A program made the translations under genes and the position numbers. The notes below the pieces were generated by a model. The model was not told the DNA's origin. It saw only the letters and a program-made list of their open reading frames with translations, and searched no databases. From contig VRMN01000011.1 in NCBI GenBank assembly GCA_008690995.1, forward strand, positions 124,001-188,000: a DNA stretch of 64,000 bases, in the 5' to 3' direction. Position 1 is the stretch's first letter, and each line of letters starts with the position of its first letter. Origin of the DNA: Porphyridium purpureum (Eukaryota; Rhodophyta; Bangiophyceae; Porphyridiales; Porphyridiaceae). Shown here piece by piece: positions 1 through 9,455 of the stretch.

Positions 1-186
1 TGGGGGTTTGTGGTGATTGGCGGTGGGAGAAGGCGTGCACGCACGGGGCGAGAAAGAGAGAAGAGGAGGGAGAGGAACAAATACAGGTTTAGTGGTTGAG
101 TGCGAGCGTGAGGGTTTAGGGGGGGAAGGGAGTGAGGACGGTGAGAGCGCACGGGAAGGGGGAAGGTCGGGGGAGGGAAGGGAAAG

Positions 187-2223
187 ATGGCGGGGCGCGG
201 GAGTTCGTTGGTGCGCACGCAGTGGCGGAACCTGGTGAGCTGTAATGCGCGCCGAGGGCTGTCGACTGGCGCTGCGTCGGATGGCGCCGCGGGGCAGGTG
301 ATCGGGATCGATTTGGGCACCACAAACTCGTGCGTGGCGGTCATGCAGGGCAAGTCCGCGCGAGTGATAGAGAATGCTGAGGGGCAGCGCACGACGCCGT
401 CAGTGGTCGCGTTTGCGCCAGACGGTGAGATGCTTGTGGGCGCTCCGGCCAAGCGCCAGGCCATTACCAACTCGGAGAATACCTTGTTTGCTATCAAGCG
501 CCTGATTGGCCATCGATTCACAGATCCAGAGACTCAAAAGGATGTCAAGACCATGCCATTCAAGATTGTGCCCGCGGACAACGGAGACGCCTGGGTGGAG
601 GCCAACGGCCAGAAGTACTCGCCTTCCCAGATTGGCGCCTTTGTGTTGAGCAAAATGAAGAAGACGGCGGAGGACTTTCTGGGCCAGAACGTAACCAACG
701 CGGTTGTGACCGTTCCGGCGTATTTCAATGATGCTCAGCGACAGGCCACCAAAGATGCTGGACAGATTGCCGGTCTCAATGTCATGCGTATTATCAACGA
801 GCCCACCGCGGCGGCGCTCGCGTACGGTATGGATGAGGCAGACGGGAAGGTCATCGCGGTGTACGACCTGGGTGGCGGTACCTTTGATGTGTCTATTCTC
901 GAGATTTCTGGCGGAGTGTTTGAAGTCAAGTCGACCAACGGTGACACCCATTTGGGCGGAGAGGACTTTGACCAGCGTTTGCTCGAGTTCCTGATCACCG
1001 AGTTCAAGAGGGATAAGAGCATTGACCTCTCGCGAGACAAGCTCGCGCTTCAGCGCTTGCGCGAGGCCGCGGAGCGTGCCAAGATCGAGTTATCGTCCAC
1101 GCCGCAGACTGAGATCAACCTGCCGTTCATTTCAGCAGATCAGTCTGGGCCTGTGCATCTCAACATGAAGCTCACGCGCGCCAAGTTCCAGGATTTGGTG
1201 GGTGACCTGGTTCATCGCACGCTGGGGCCAATGAAGAGCTGCTTACGCGACGCGTCGATCAAGGTGGCAGACGTGACTGAGGTTCTGCTGGTGGGTGGTA
1301 TGACACGCATGCCCGCCGTGCAAGAGACAGTGAAGGAGTTTTTCAAAAAGGCACCGAGCAAGGGCGTGAACCCGGACGAGGTGGTCGCTATGGGCGCCGC
1401 CATCCAGGGAGGCGTGTTGCGCGGCGACGTCAAGGACATTTTGCTGTTAGACGTGACGCCTCTGTCACTGGGCATTGAAACACTCGGCGGCGTGTTCACG
1501 CGCTTGATCAACCGTAACACGACCATCCCGACGAAGAAGGGCCAGACCTTCAGTACCGCCGCGGACGGTCAAACGCAGGTCGGTATCAAGGTGCTGCAGG
1601 GCGAGCGCGAAATGGCCGCCGACAACAAGATCCTCGGCCAATTTGACCTGATTGGCATTCCTCCGGCGCCGCGTGGGACGCCACAGATTGAGGTGTCGTT
1701 TGACATTGACGCGAACGGTATTATGCACGTATCTGCTAAGGACAAGGCCACAGGAAAGGAACAGAGCATCCGCATCCAGAGCTCAGGCGGGCTGTCGGAG
1801 TCGGATATTCAGGAAATGGTTAGGAATGCTGAGAGCTACGCTGAGGAAGACAAGAAGCGACGCGAGAAAGTGGAGCACCGCAACACCTTGGAGAACCTTG
1901 TGTATCAGGCCGAAAAGTCGCTCAAGGACTACCGCGACAAGTTGAACGCCGAGCAGATCGAGAAGATCGAGGTCGCCATTTCCGAGGCGCGGGACGCTTC
2001 GAAGAGCGAGACGATGTCTGGCGAAGAAATGAAGGAGAAGATCACGCAGCTTGAGCAGGCCGTCATGATCATCGGAGCCAACATGTACAAGAACCCAGGC
2101 AACGTGGACAAGGAAGCGAGCGCGAGCGCCCAAGCCGGTGCGCAGAAGGGTGGCGCGCAGGACGCCGAGTTCATGGATGCCGAGGACATGAGCGACAAGA
2201 AGAAGGACGAGTCCAAGAACTAG
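187..2223 (+). CDS. Mitochondrial Hsp70 (DnaK-type chaperone)
   Basis: A 678-residue ATP-dependent Hsp70 that would drive protein import and folding in the mitochondrial matrix and serve Fe-S assembly. All DnaK landmarks are present in order: the phosphate-1 motif IDLGTTNS near residue 40, [10 protein letters not shown] near 227, [11 protein letters not shown] near 366, and the substrate-binding domain from about 425 with [16 protein letters not shown] helical lid follows, with an acidic and lysine-rich tail. The first 35 residues are Arg- and Ser-rich with RRGLSTGA just before the ATPase domain, a typical matrix presequence. The C-terminus is not the ER (KDEL) or cytosolic (EEVD) type. Length matches mtHsp70 of other eukaryotes. 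The start is the first ATG in frame and gives a complete presequence. No intron is visible. The family call is secure; the compartment is inferred from the presequence. Confidence 0.95.
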   Translation: MAGRGSSLVRTQWRNLVSCNARRGLSTGAASDGAAGQVIGIDLGTTNSCVAVMQGKSARVIENAEGQRTTPSVVAFAPDGEMLVGAPAKRQAITNSENTLFAIKRLIGHRFTDPETQKDVKTMPFKIVPADNGDAWVEANGQKYSPSQIGAFVLSKMKKTAEDFLGQNVTNAVVTVPAYFNDAQRQATKDAGQIAGLNVMRIINEPTAAALAYGMDEADGKVIAVYDLGGGTFDVSILEISGGVFEVKSTNGDTHLGGEDFDQRLLEFLITEFKRDKSIDLSRDKLALQRLREAAERAKIELSSTPQTEINLPFISADQSGPVHLNMKLTRAKFQDLVGDLVHRTLGPMKSCLRDASIKVADVTEVLLVGGMTRMPAVQETVKEFFKKAPSKGVNPDEVVAMGAAIQGGVLRGDVKDILLLDVTPLSLGIETLGGVFTRLINRNTTIPTKKGQTFSTAADGQTQVGIKVLQGEREMAADNKILGQFDLIGIPPAPRGTPQIEVSFDIDANGIMHVSAKDKATGKEQSIRIQSSGGLSESDIQEMVRNAESYAEEDKKRREKVEHRNTLENLVYQAEKSLKDYRDKLNAEQIEKIEVAISEARDASKSETMSGEEMKEKITQLEQAVMIIGANMYKNPGNVDKEASASAQAGAQKGGAQDAEFMDAEDMSDKKKDESKN

Positions 2224-2729
2224 GGAGCGGTCCAGTCAATAGTTTAGCGACCATGCGTTTCATTTCGCCGCACGCATACTCACAGTAAGTCTTATCAGTG
2301 ATGCATTTGTAACAAGATCTTTTGCTCTGTTCACGAAACCATTTGACACATTCACCGACGAGCCGCGATACGCGAGCGCGCGACCCCGTCCCGTCCCGCG
2401 CGCAGCAGCGTGGTCCGATTTCCCCCGTCAAGCCTGCGTCCAGCGAGTGTACCCCGAATCTCCGCGTGACTGCACCACCCTATCTCGGCAGAACCCCCCA
2501 GCGTTGCCGCCACGTCCATCGCATTTTCAGCACGTCCGCATACGAAGCGTGTGGAAGGTGAGCTCCACGCACAATCCAATCGCTTTGGCCGCGCTTGACA
2601 TGCACAGGGTGGCTGAGCAGCAGGGGTGCGGGCACACAAGGGCGCGATCGTGCGAGGTGTGGAGTGAAGAGATTGTCGCGACACACAGCAGAAGTGCCTC
2701 TGACGCTATCGCGCGGCTCTTTCTCGCAC
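2224..2729. other. Intergenic, Hsp70 3' end to PsbP-like 5' region
   Basis: About 500 bases with no supportable gene. It should hold the Hsp70 3' UTR and the promoter of the PsbP-like gene. I see no clear TATA box or repeat. Confidence 0.5.
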
Positions 2730-3437
2730 ATGGCCGCCTTTGTTGGATCCGCCGCGTCGAGCGCAGCCGCTGACGCGCGCGGCGCGTTCGGCAGCTCCGC
2801 GCCCCGGCACAAGCTCTGCGTGCGCATGAGCGCGGCGCCAGGCGTAGAGGAGGCGCCGAGGCCAGAGGCAGATGCGGTCTGCACGCGGAGGGCAGCCTTG
2901 CAATCTGCAGCGATGCTCGTGGCCGGTGCGATGGCGGGAAGCGGCGCCGCGACCGTCGCCCCGGCAGACGCGGCGCTGCCGCGCCCGCCCGGTATCGGAT
3001 CCTTGGTCACCGCGTACTCAGATATTCCCAAGGGCTTTTCCATGTACCGCCCGCAAGGTTGGAATGAGTTCTCTGCCACGCCAGATATGTACGACATCAA
3101 GTGGCAGGACGTGATCCAGCCCACCGAGCAGATCACTGTGTTGACCACGCCGGTATCCAAGGGGAAGACGACTGAGAGCATGGGCACACCACAGGAAGTT
3201 GGCGAGCGGCTGGCGAAGAGTCGCAAGGCAACGCTGATAGCCGCCACGGAAAGAGACGCAGAGAATGTCAAAGTTTACACGATCGAGCTGCAGTTTGGCA
3301 ACCTGCACCAGCTCAACGCGCTTTCAATCAACAAGAGCAAGCTCTACTCCGTGACGGCCACGTGCGGGGAGCCACGCTGGTCAAAGAGGGAGAAACTGTA
3401 CCGAGGTGTCGTGGATTCCTTTTCGCCAAAGCTGTAG
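2730..3437 (+). CDS. PsbP-domain protein, thylakoid lumen
   Basis: A 235-residue PsbP/PsbP-like protein, probably in the thylakoid lumen and helping photosystem II assembly or repair. The N-terminus has two parts. Residues 1-50 form a plastid transit peptide starting MAAFVG. A twin-arginine (RR at 53-54), a hydrophobic Ala/Met/Gly stretch and an A-D-A cleavage site near 81 then form a Tat-type lumen signal. The rest matches the PsbP fold: YSDIPKGFSMYRPQGWNEF, then a middle part on holding and modifying strands, and a C-terminal YSVTATCGEPRW and VVDSFSPKL. The frame stays open upstream of 2730, but this is the first ATG in it and it places the transit peptide correctly. Which PsbP subgroup it belongs to is open. 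It could be the red algal extrinsic protein related to PsbP rather than an assembly factor. Confidence 0.88.
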   Translation: MAAFVGSAASSAAADARGAFGSSAPRHKLCVRMSAAPGVEEAPRPEADAVCTRRAALQSAAMLVAGAMAGSGAATVAPADAALPRPPGIGSLVTAYSDIPKGFSMYRPQGWNEFSATPDMYDIKWQDVIQPTEQITVLTTPVSKGKTTESMGTPQEVGERLAKSRKATLIAATERDAENVKVYTIELQFGNLHQLNALSINKSKLYSVTATCGEPRWSKREKLYRGVVDSFSPKL

Positions 3438-3644
3438 ATTTTTCCCCGTCGGCCATCATTTCCGCATTGCTAGCTAGAAAAGCGGTTAACTGCCCCGTAC
3501 ATTTACCAACCGCGCGTGCGCTGGTTCCATACAATGAATAAACGAAGCATCCTGCTCACCAGTTTACTCAGGTACTTGCTTTGTCCTTCACCATGCGGCC
3601 GTTTGCACGGCTCATCCGAGGTGCGCGACTGCATGCCACCGTGT

Positions 3645-5945
3645 CTACTTCTTGCGCTTGTTCTTTTTCTTTTGCTGGCCCTTCGGTCGAGTGTCCGCAA
3701 CGCGACTGGGCAGCGAATCAACAACGCCACTATCGATCTTCTCCTGCGCTGCTTGTGCGGCCTTCTGCTGCTTGGCGGAAAACACCGCGGTCGTCTCTAG
3801 ATCACCACCCTGCGTGCCCTTGCTCACACCCTGCTTGTGCACCGTTCGCTTTCGGTACTTGGCTCGCATATGCTTCGGTAGCCAGCGCTCTGGATCTGGC
3901 GGCGGCCCATTCGGATCGTAATCCTTGGGCAGTCTCTGCTTGCGCTTGCGCTTTCTTGTTTTCTTCTCCACAGCGACGTCGGCAGGCGAGTCCACCAGTC
4001 CTCCGACTACTCGATCGCCTTTTTTCCGCGGCGGTGGCCGCGACTCGAGCAAATCAAAGTCGATTTCAGCCGCTGAGACGTTTGCGTACGCGTGAGCCTC
4101 CATCTCTCCGTCCAAGATTTGACTTGATGAACTCGCTCCACCGCTCGACAGAACAGAATCGGATAGTTCCCGGATATACGGCTCAAGCTCGGCATTCTGA
4201 TTCACATTCTCGACGAAAGAGGCACACGTAAGCAGCTCGGCCAGCAATTCCATCCGCATGTCGCTATCACCAGACGTAACCGCCTGTTCGTACGCTTGCT
4301 TGAAGTACGCCAGGGCCTTCGAATACTGAGCACTGCGTGAGAATGTCTCGGCGAGGCGTTGATTGTACACAATGCGATCATGCGCTGCAGACGGTGATGT
4401 CACAGCAGCAGCATCCATCAGCAGCTTCTCCACCCGCTCGATCTGTCCATCTTTCTCGAGCAATCGCGCCGCTGTCAGCTTGACGCCCATCCGCGAGCAA
4501 AACGACGCATCGGGAGTACGCGAGTCGTCCAGCAACACCTCAGCAGCGACGGAAGGCTTGCCAAAATGATCCTCGATGAACGCGCGCGCTAAAACTGCGG
4601 CCTCTGCGGCGGTGGTGCTTGTGCTTGCATGCGCGCTTGCAAATTCTGACACGAGCTGGCGCGCCGATGCTTCGGACGAGGAGTTTTCACGGAGTGCTAG
4701 GTCGAGGCGGGCAAAAAAATGAGCCACGAGAAATTTCGGGTGTGCGGCGAGCGCTTGCGGCTCCAGCTTGGACAATTCAGCCTTCGCCGCATCTAGCCGC
4801 TTCATGCGCAAGAAGATGAGCGCGCGATTGAGCCCAAAAGTGATTCGTTGGATGGGCGTCAAGCGCTGCGCAAGCCCACCCTGTGTTGTTACCTTCATGC
4901 TTTTTGCCAAATCAAGCAAGTTGGTCGTATCGTCGTCCACGTGCAGGTAAGCCATATTGTTACTCGCCACCGCAAGCGCAGTTGTGTTTGACGTCTTGCT
5001 TTGCAGCACAGACTGGTTGGACATATGGGCGTCATCGCTTCGCCCGAGCATCAGCTCAACAAACCCTTTCTGCGCTACAATCGATGCGCCGACAGCCCAA
5101 AACGCTGCATCCCGCTCGCCACCACCTTTTTCCGGTGCCACTTCTTGCCGCGCCACGTGCTCGGCGTCATTCAGCGCTTTCAATGCACGCGTCAGCTCGT
5201 TCGACCCAATCATGGAGCATGCCATGTTATAGAGCAGCTCATGCGAGAACTCACCGACCAGTCGCTCGGCATCCATGATCTCGATATCGCTCGCGGCCGC
5301 CACTTCTGCACCAGATGAAGCCATGACTGCCGCTGCGAGATAGTTGACCACATCCTCCATATATGCCGCACGAGCGTCTGTGCTCACGTTCGATGCACCT
5401 GAAGACTTGCCAAGCATCGCCTTGCTCGCCTTGACGATGTCCGCGTACAAAGTGCGCGACTGCGAGTACATTTCCGATCGGTATAAGAGCTGCGCTTCGA
5501 GATGCTTCGTATGCAGGTGCAACTGCGGCGCCTTGGCGAGTTCTGTGCGAACATGGTGCAGCGTCTCCTGTGCCTTTTCGAGCTGGTGATTTGCGTACAG
5601 CGCGTACACGCGATTGAATGCCACGCTGGCCTTGAAATGAGCGTCGTCGACCACGACGCCCTCCTTGGCCAAATTTTCCGCGACGCCAGACGCCTCCTCG
5701 TACTTTCCCAGCTGGATCAGCGCCGCAATTTTCGCCGCAAGCATTGCGTTTCGCAGTGCCGCCTGCACCGCCACACCTGCCGCCTCATCCTTGCCGGTCT
5801 GTGAAGCCGACGCGGTGGCGCCCGTGGCCGGCTTCCGCTTGACATCGCCTTTCAGCAACCGGTCGACGCGGGACACAACAGATCCATACGCGTCCTCCTG
5901 GAACGCGTGCTCGAGCTCGTCCAGAACTCTGACGTCCACGCCCAT
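3645..5945 (-). CDS. SRP72: Signal recognition particle subunit SRP72
   Basis: A 766-residue SRP72, which with SRP68 binds the SRP RNA and helps target ribosomes to the ER. The N-terminal two thirds is helical with TPR-like units (for example around residues 70-110 and 540-590). The C-terminus carries the diagnostic SRP72 RNA-binding motif: a lysine/arginine cluster followed by PKDYDPN and PDPERWLPKHMR near residues 671-695. It ends in a lysine-rich tail. The length is close to that of human SRP72 (about 670) with extra low-complexity parts. The start at 5945 is the first ATG in frame. The gene is divergent from the EndoU gene across 241 bases and convergent with the PsbP gene. Confidence 0.93.
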   Translation of the reverse strand: MGVDVRVLDELEHAFQEDAYGSVVSRVDRLLKGDVKRKPATGATASASQTGKDEAAGVAVQAALRNAMLAAKIAALIQLGKYEEASGVAENLAKEGVVVDDAHFKASVAFNRVYALYANHQLEKAQETLHHVRTELAKAPQLHLHTKHLEAQLLYRSEMYSQSRTLYADIVKASKAMLGKSSGASNVSTDARAAYMEDVVNYLAAAVMASSGAEVAAASDIEIMDAERLVGEFSHELLYNMACSMIGSNELTRALKALNDAEHVARQEVAPEKGGGERDAAFWAVGASIVAQKGFVELMLGRSDDAHMSNQSVLQSKTSNTTALAVASNNMAYLHVDDDTTNLLDLAKSMKVTTQGGLAQRLTPIQRITFGLNRALIFLRMKRLDAAKAELSKLEPQALAAHPKFLVAHFFARLDLALRENSSSEASARQLVSEFASAHASTSTTAAEAAVLARAFIEDHFGKPSVAAEVLLDDSRTPDASFCSRMGVKLTAARLLEKDGQIERVEKLLMDAAAVTSPSAAHDRIVYNQRLAETFSRSAQYSKALAYFKQAYEQAVTSGDSDMRMELLAELLTCASFVENVNQNAELEPYIRELSDSVLSSGGASSSSQILDGEMEAHAYANVSAAEIDFDLLESRPPPRKKGDRVVGGLVDSPADVAVEKKTRKRKRKQRLPKDYDPNGPPPDPERWLPKHMRAKYRKRTVHKQGVSKGTQGGDLETTAVFSAKQQKAAQAAQEKIDSGVVDSLPSRVADTRPKGQQKKKNKRKK

Positions 5946-6186
5946 CTCTACCACCACACGGCCATCCGCCGAGCAACCGCCACCTCGCGCTTCCTCTTGC
6001 TCGCGCTACACTCACCTCGCAAGCACGCGCCGCGCGTGCGAATCGTTCATGCATTACATAAGAATGTTGCATTGCATAGGAATGGTGCATTTCATGCAAA
6101 GTACCCGGGCTTTGGGAGGGAAGAGAAGATCTGTCGGTAGGCACAAAGGTGGTGGAGCGGTTTGCGGCGAGGCGGGGGCGGTCGCG

Positions 6187-7341
6187 ATGGCGAGTGAGTT
6201 GCGCGTGGCGCTGCAGAAGCGGCATGCGTTCATCAAATCGATGCAGATGCAGAACAAGGTGCCCACGGAGGAGCAGCTGAGTTCGTTTCTGGCTGCAGTG
6301 GTGTCGGAGGCTTCCGCGATTTCGGCCGATCACCCGGATCTAGCCGAGCAGGTGGACGTGGCGGCGGCCTTGCCGCAGGATCTGGCGTTTGATCTTTGTG
6401 ATGACGCGCTAGAGGACTTGATCAGTAAAGCCCGTGCGGCAGAGATTGCGGATGCCATGGAGAACGTGAAGCCCACGGACGAAGAGCTTGGCTCGGTTTC
6501 GCTGGCCGTGGCAAAGCTGTGGGAGCTGGACGTTAATCGGCTTGCCCCAGGACTCGACTACGTGCTTGACTTGCAGACAGGTAAAAAGTTCTACGATCAA
6601 GACGTCGATACCGCCGAGCACCCGCTCTTCAAGTACTTTTCCAGTGCTGTGTTCCGCACTCGCCCAACGTACAGCCTATTTTATCACCTGCTGGACAACT
6701 ACGAGAGTGCGACGGGAGTTGAGGAGAACGCGACCGACGAAGAGAAAAAGGAGACATGGACCTTTATCAATACCATATGCACGACGCCCGTGATGAAGTA
6801 CGTGTTCCAGTACTTGTCTGCCACCGACCTGATCGGCGAGGAAGAAGGCAAGAACGACATGGAAGCGTTCAAGCGTTGGTTGTACCGAACGTGGTTCTAC
6901 TTTTATCGTCGCGACGGCGCCAATGATTCGTCCGCTTTTGAGCACGCCTTCTTGGGCGAGCTGCGCGATGACAAGGTTATTGGAATGCACAACTGGATGC
7001 AGATCATGGTGGAGGAGAAGCGTGGCAACTTGAATTACACTGGCTACATCAAGCCGCGCCGCCGCGGTACAGAGCTGCCGGATGAGGATGAGCATGTGCT
7101 GGGGATCCAGTTCGAGTGGAAGGGCTGTCTGAAACCCATGAGCTCCATGTTCGTGGGTGTGTCTCCTGAGTTTGAAATTGCGCTGTATACGCTTGTCTTT
7201 CTTGCGCAGGATGAGAACATTGATGACGGCAAAGTGCGAGCAATCATTGAAGAGGGCTCAACGGAGATTATGGTTGTGGTGCACAAGAACGGCAGGCACA
7301 AACCTCGCATCGGAAGCGCGTTCCCAGAGTTGGTGGAGTAG
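6187..7341 (+). CDS. EndoU-family endoribonuclease (XendoU-like)
   Basis: A 384-residue protein whose C-terminal 230 residues match the XendoU/ENDOU fold, Mn-dependent RNases cleaving at U to leave 2',3'-cyclic phosphates. The three catalytic positions of the family can be placed: His253 in FEHAF, His268 in MHNW, and Lys316 in GCLKPMSS. The family segment SPEFEIALYTL follows. The N-terminal 150 residues are acidic and helical and not assigned. No signal peptide is seen from this start, unlike the secreted animal enzymes, so a cytosolic or nuclear role (snoRNA processing or RNA decay) is possible. An in-frame ATG at 6055 would add a basic, Met/His-rich leader, but 6187 has the better context (GCGATGGCG). 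The family call is strong; the substrate is unknown. Confidence 0.9.
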   Translation: MASELRVALQKRHAFIKSMQMQNKVPTEEQLSSFLAAVVSEASAISADHPDLAEQVDVAAALPQDLAFDLCDDALEDLISKARAAEIADAMENVKPTDEELGSVSLAVAKLWELDVNRLAPGLDYVLDLQTGKKFYDQDVDTAEHPLFKYFSSAVFRTRPTYSLFYHLLDNYESATGVEENATDEEKKETWTFINTICTTPVMKYVFQYLSATDLIGEEEGKNDMEAFKRWLYRTWFYFYRRDGANDSSAFEHAFLGELRDDKVIGMHNWMQIMVEEKRGNLNYTGYIKPRRRGTELPDEDEHVLGIQFEWKGCLKPMSSMFVGVSPEFEIALYTLVFLAQDENIDDGKVRAIIEEGSTEIMVVVHKNGRHKPRIGSAFPELVE

Positions 7342-7528
7342 CTGTATGGTTTGCCAGGACAGTGGTGCAGCGTGCACAAGAAAGATCAGGCCATTCCGTG
7401 CTTATCGTATCACAGATTTTTAATTCCAAGTATTCAAACACAGAAAATTCGCAACGGCGTCAACCTTGTCACGATTGTAAGACTTTTTGTGTAACTCAGT
7501 CCAGTCCAGTCCTCTCCAGCCTGCCTTG

Positions 7529-7882
7529 TCACAGGCCGCAGCCGGCCTGATTCGACGCGTCACCAGAGTACGACGCGGAGCACGGGTACTCGGAGCCGGG
7601 CGGGGGCGTGAACGTGGTTGTCCCATCTCTGATCGCACGGCCCGCGAAAAACATGATGCAGAAAAGACCCGCGATAAATGCATAGTACAAAAGAAAACCA
7701 GAAACCACTTGAGCCCACTCCTTCCCGCTCAAGTTTCCAAAGGTGGTTGTGCCGTCCGGGCGCTTCTGAATCGGGTTCGAGCACTTCGTGCACTTCTTCA
7801 GGAACGAATGGTTGTGCTCGTCCTCCAGGTGGGACACCGACTGCGAGGCAACATTGTCCTCAGTCGCTGCGACCTCCGCCAT
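7529..7882 (-). CDS. Small single-pass membrane protein, Na,K-ATPase beta-like N-terminus
   Basis: A 117-residue protein with an acidic N-terminus, a CTKC pair near residues 31-34, one membrane segment (VVSGFLLYYAFIAGLFCIMF, about 59-78) and a short Pro/Cys/Ser-rich tail. The order of a cytosolic arginine/lysine segment, FGNLSG-KEW and a Tyr/Phe-rich helix with AGLF resembles the transmembrane start of P-type ATPase beta subunits (FGRTGxSWxK, then YVIFYGCLAGIF). The large beta ectodomain is absent. The start is the ATG at 7882; codons further upstream in this frame are low-complexity. The gene is convergent with the EndoU gene and divergent from Cpn20. The similarity comes from memory and is suggestive only; it may be an unrelated tail-anchored protein. 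Confidence 0.6.
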   Translation of the reverse strand: MAEVAATEDNVASQSVSHLEDEHNHSFLKKCTKCSNPIQKRPDGTTTFGNLSGKEWAQVVSGFLLYYAFIAGLFCIMFFAGRAIRDGTTTFTPPPGSEYPCSASYSGDASNQAGCGL

Positions 7883-8680
7883 CTCGACCACGCACTCCCT
7901 TCCCTCCTCGACAACCCTCCCCCCTTCTCCCCTTCCTGCCCTGCCTCCCTTTTCTCCCAAGTTCTCCCCTGCCCTTCCTATCACGTGCATCCACTCAAAT
8001 ATACCCCTCTACCCGCCTCCGCCACAAAAACACAAAACGCCAGTCGACGCGCCTCAAACTATTCGTACGAGAAACGAATCCGCTCCAACCAACCCCCCGA
8101 AAAGCGCACCACCGGCTCATTTCCTATCATCCCACCCACCAACCGTACCACCCCCCCCCCATAACACAGCGGCCGTTTCTGAAGCGCGACGCGCAACGGT
8201 ACAGTTCGCAGCGGTACAGCGTTCGGCCCGTGTCTCTCTATCAAACTAGACCGTTTTCACAACACCGCGCGCGCGCCGTTCGGACTAACGCTCCACCGCG
8301 CGCCGCGCTCCCGTCCGCCCCGGTCGGTCCGGTCGGTCGCGGCTCTGTTTGTGGTCCGCAGCGCGCGCGCGTTTCTCCGAGAAAGTGGTTGCGCTGTACT
8401 TTGCTCGGACGTGCGGTACTGTTCCCGCCTCCGCCCGTTTTGAATCGGGTGTTCAGTGAAGCTGTACTCCCGCTCGAGAAACTTCGTCGTCGGACAAAGC
8501 GCCCAAGTGGAATGATGAGAATGACGCGGGTTTAGTATGGAGGGCAGTGCTAGTGCGAGCAGAAGTCGCGCTGAAGGAGGCAACACGAGACAGGAGAGAG
8601 TGTATGCGTGTGAGAGAGGCGGGGTGAAGGGAAAGCGCGGCAGTGTGTGGGCGGCCCAGCGTGCGGGGTGGCGTTGGACA
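7883..8680. promoter_or_regulatory. Divergent promoter region between the small membrane protein and Cpn20
   Basis: An 800-base gap serving two divergent genes. It contains a C-rich, A-rich stretch on the upper strand (about 7900-8160) ending in a run of 10 or more C. There are also two GTACAG boxes, at 8199 and 8214, in a GCGGTACAG context that recurs elsewhere in the window. I see no convincing coding frame; long open frames here come from the biased composition. Confidence 0.45.
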
Positions 8681-9394
8681 ATGGCGTTTGTCGGTGGGTG
8701 TGCGGTGCGGTCGTTGGCCAGGCCGGCGGGAGCGGAGGCCGCCAGATCGAGCGGGTCGCGCGTCGCGGTGCTCGCATCGCGTACGCTGAATGGCGCGACA
8801 ATCGAACGGCCGCTGCGCGCGGTCCGGAATAACGTGCTTGTCAAAATTGCCGAGGCGCCAGAGAAGACCGCCGGAGGGCTGCTGCTCGCGACTGAAGCCA
8901 TGGAGAAGCCAAATTATGGCGTGGCCGTCTCGGTCGGCGAGGGCGCGTTCTTTCCGTCGGGAGGGAAGATCGACATGTCCATCAACGAGAACGACGTGGT
9001 CCTGTTCGGATCGTACGGCGGCGACGAGATTACATATGATGGCGCCAAGCACGCCTTTATCACGCAGGACGACGTGCTGTGCTACTTTGAAGGCGGAGAG
9101 TACAAGGCAGACGCCGTGCGGCCGGTTTATGACCGCGTGTTCGTCAAGAAGGACAAGGGCGTCACCGAGACAGCCAGCGGGCTCACCCTGTCCACAAATG
9201 CCGTCGAAAAACCCACATCGGGTGAGGTCATCTCGCATGGACCGGGCAGGCTTATGGAGAACGGGCAGTACGAGCCCGTGCAATTTAAGGTCGGCGAGCG
9301 AGTCATGTTCGGCAAGTACAGTGGCAGCGAGGTCAAGTTTGACGGTGTAGAATATGTGCTCGTGCGCGTGGCCGACATTTTCGCCGTTCTGTAG
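8681..9394 (+). CDS. Plastid co-chaperonin Cpn20 (two GroES domains)
   Basis: A 237-residue co-chaperonin built of two Cpn10/GroES domains in tandem, the plastid Cpn20/Cpn21 architecture that caps the Cpn60 folding chamber. Domain 1 (about 45-140) begins LRAVRNNVLVKI and includes the mobile-loop region TAGGLLL. Domain 2 (about 141-237) begins VRPVYDRVFVKK with loop TASGLTL, and has the roof and barrel segments VGERVMFGKYSG and YVLVRVADIFAVL. The N-terminal 45 residues, starting MAFVGG, are basic and Ala/Ser-rich, a plastid transit peptide. The ATG at 8681 was chosen because it gives that leader. Upstream of it, the in-frame ATG at 8537 would add a charged leader that does not fit targeting. 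Confidence 0.93.
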   Translation: MAFVGGCAVRSLARPAGAEAARSSGSRVAVLASRTLNGATIERPLRAVRNNVLVKIAEAPEKTAGGLLLATEAMEKPNYGVAVSVGEGAFFPSGGKIDMSINENDVVLFGSYGGDEITYDGAKHAFITQDDVLCYFEGGEYKADAVRPVYDRVFVKKDKGVTETASGLTLSTNAVEKPTSGEVISHGPGRLMENGQYEPVQFKVGERVMFGKYSGSEVKFDGVEYVLVRVADIFAVL

Positions 9395-9455
9395 CAGATC
9401 TTTAGGGTAGAATAGCTTCTCGGACACACAAGAAATGAACTCGCCACTCCGATTT

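Noticed and set aside
5665-6186. N-terminal extension of the EndoU frame into the SRP72 gene
   Set aside because: It would overlap SRP72 on the opposite strand and lacks domain support; the ATG at 6187 fits better.
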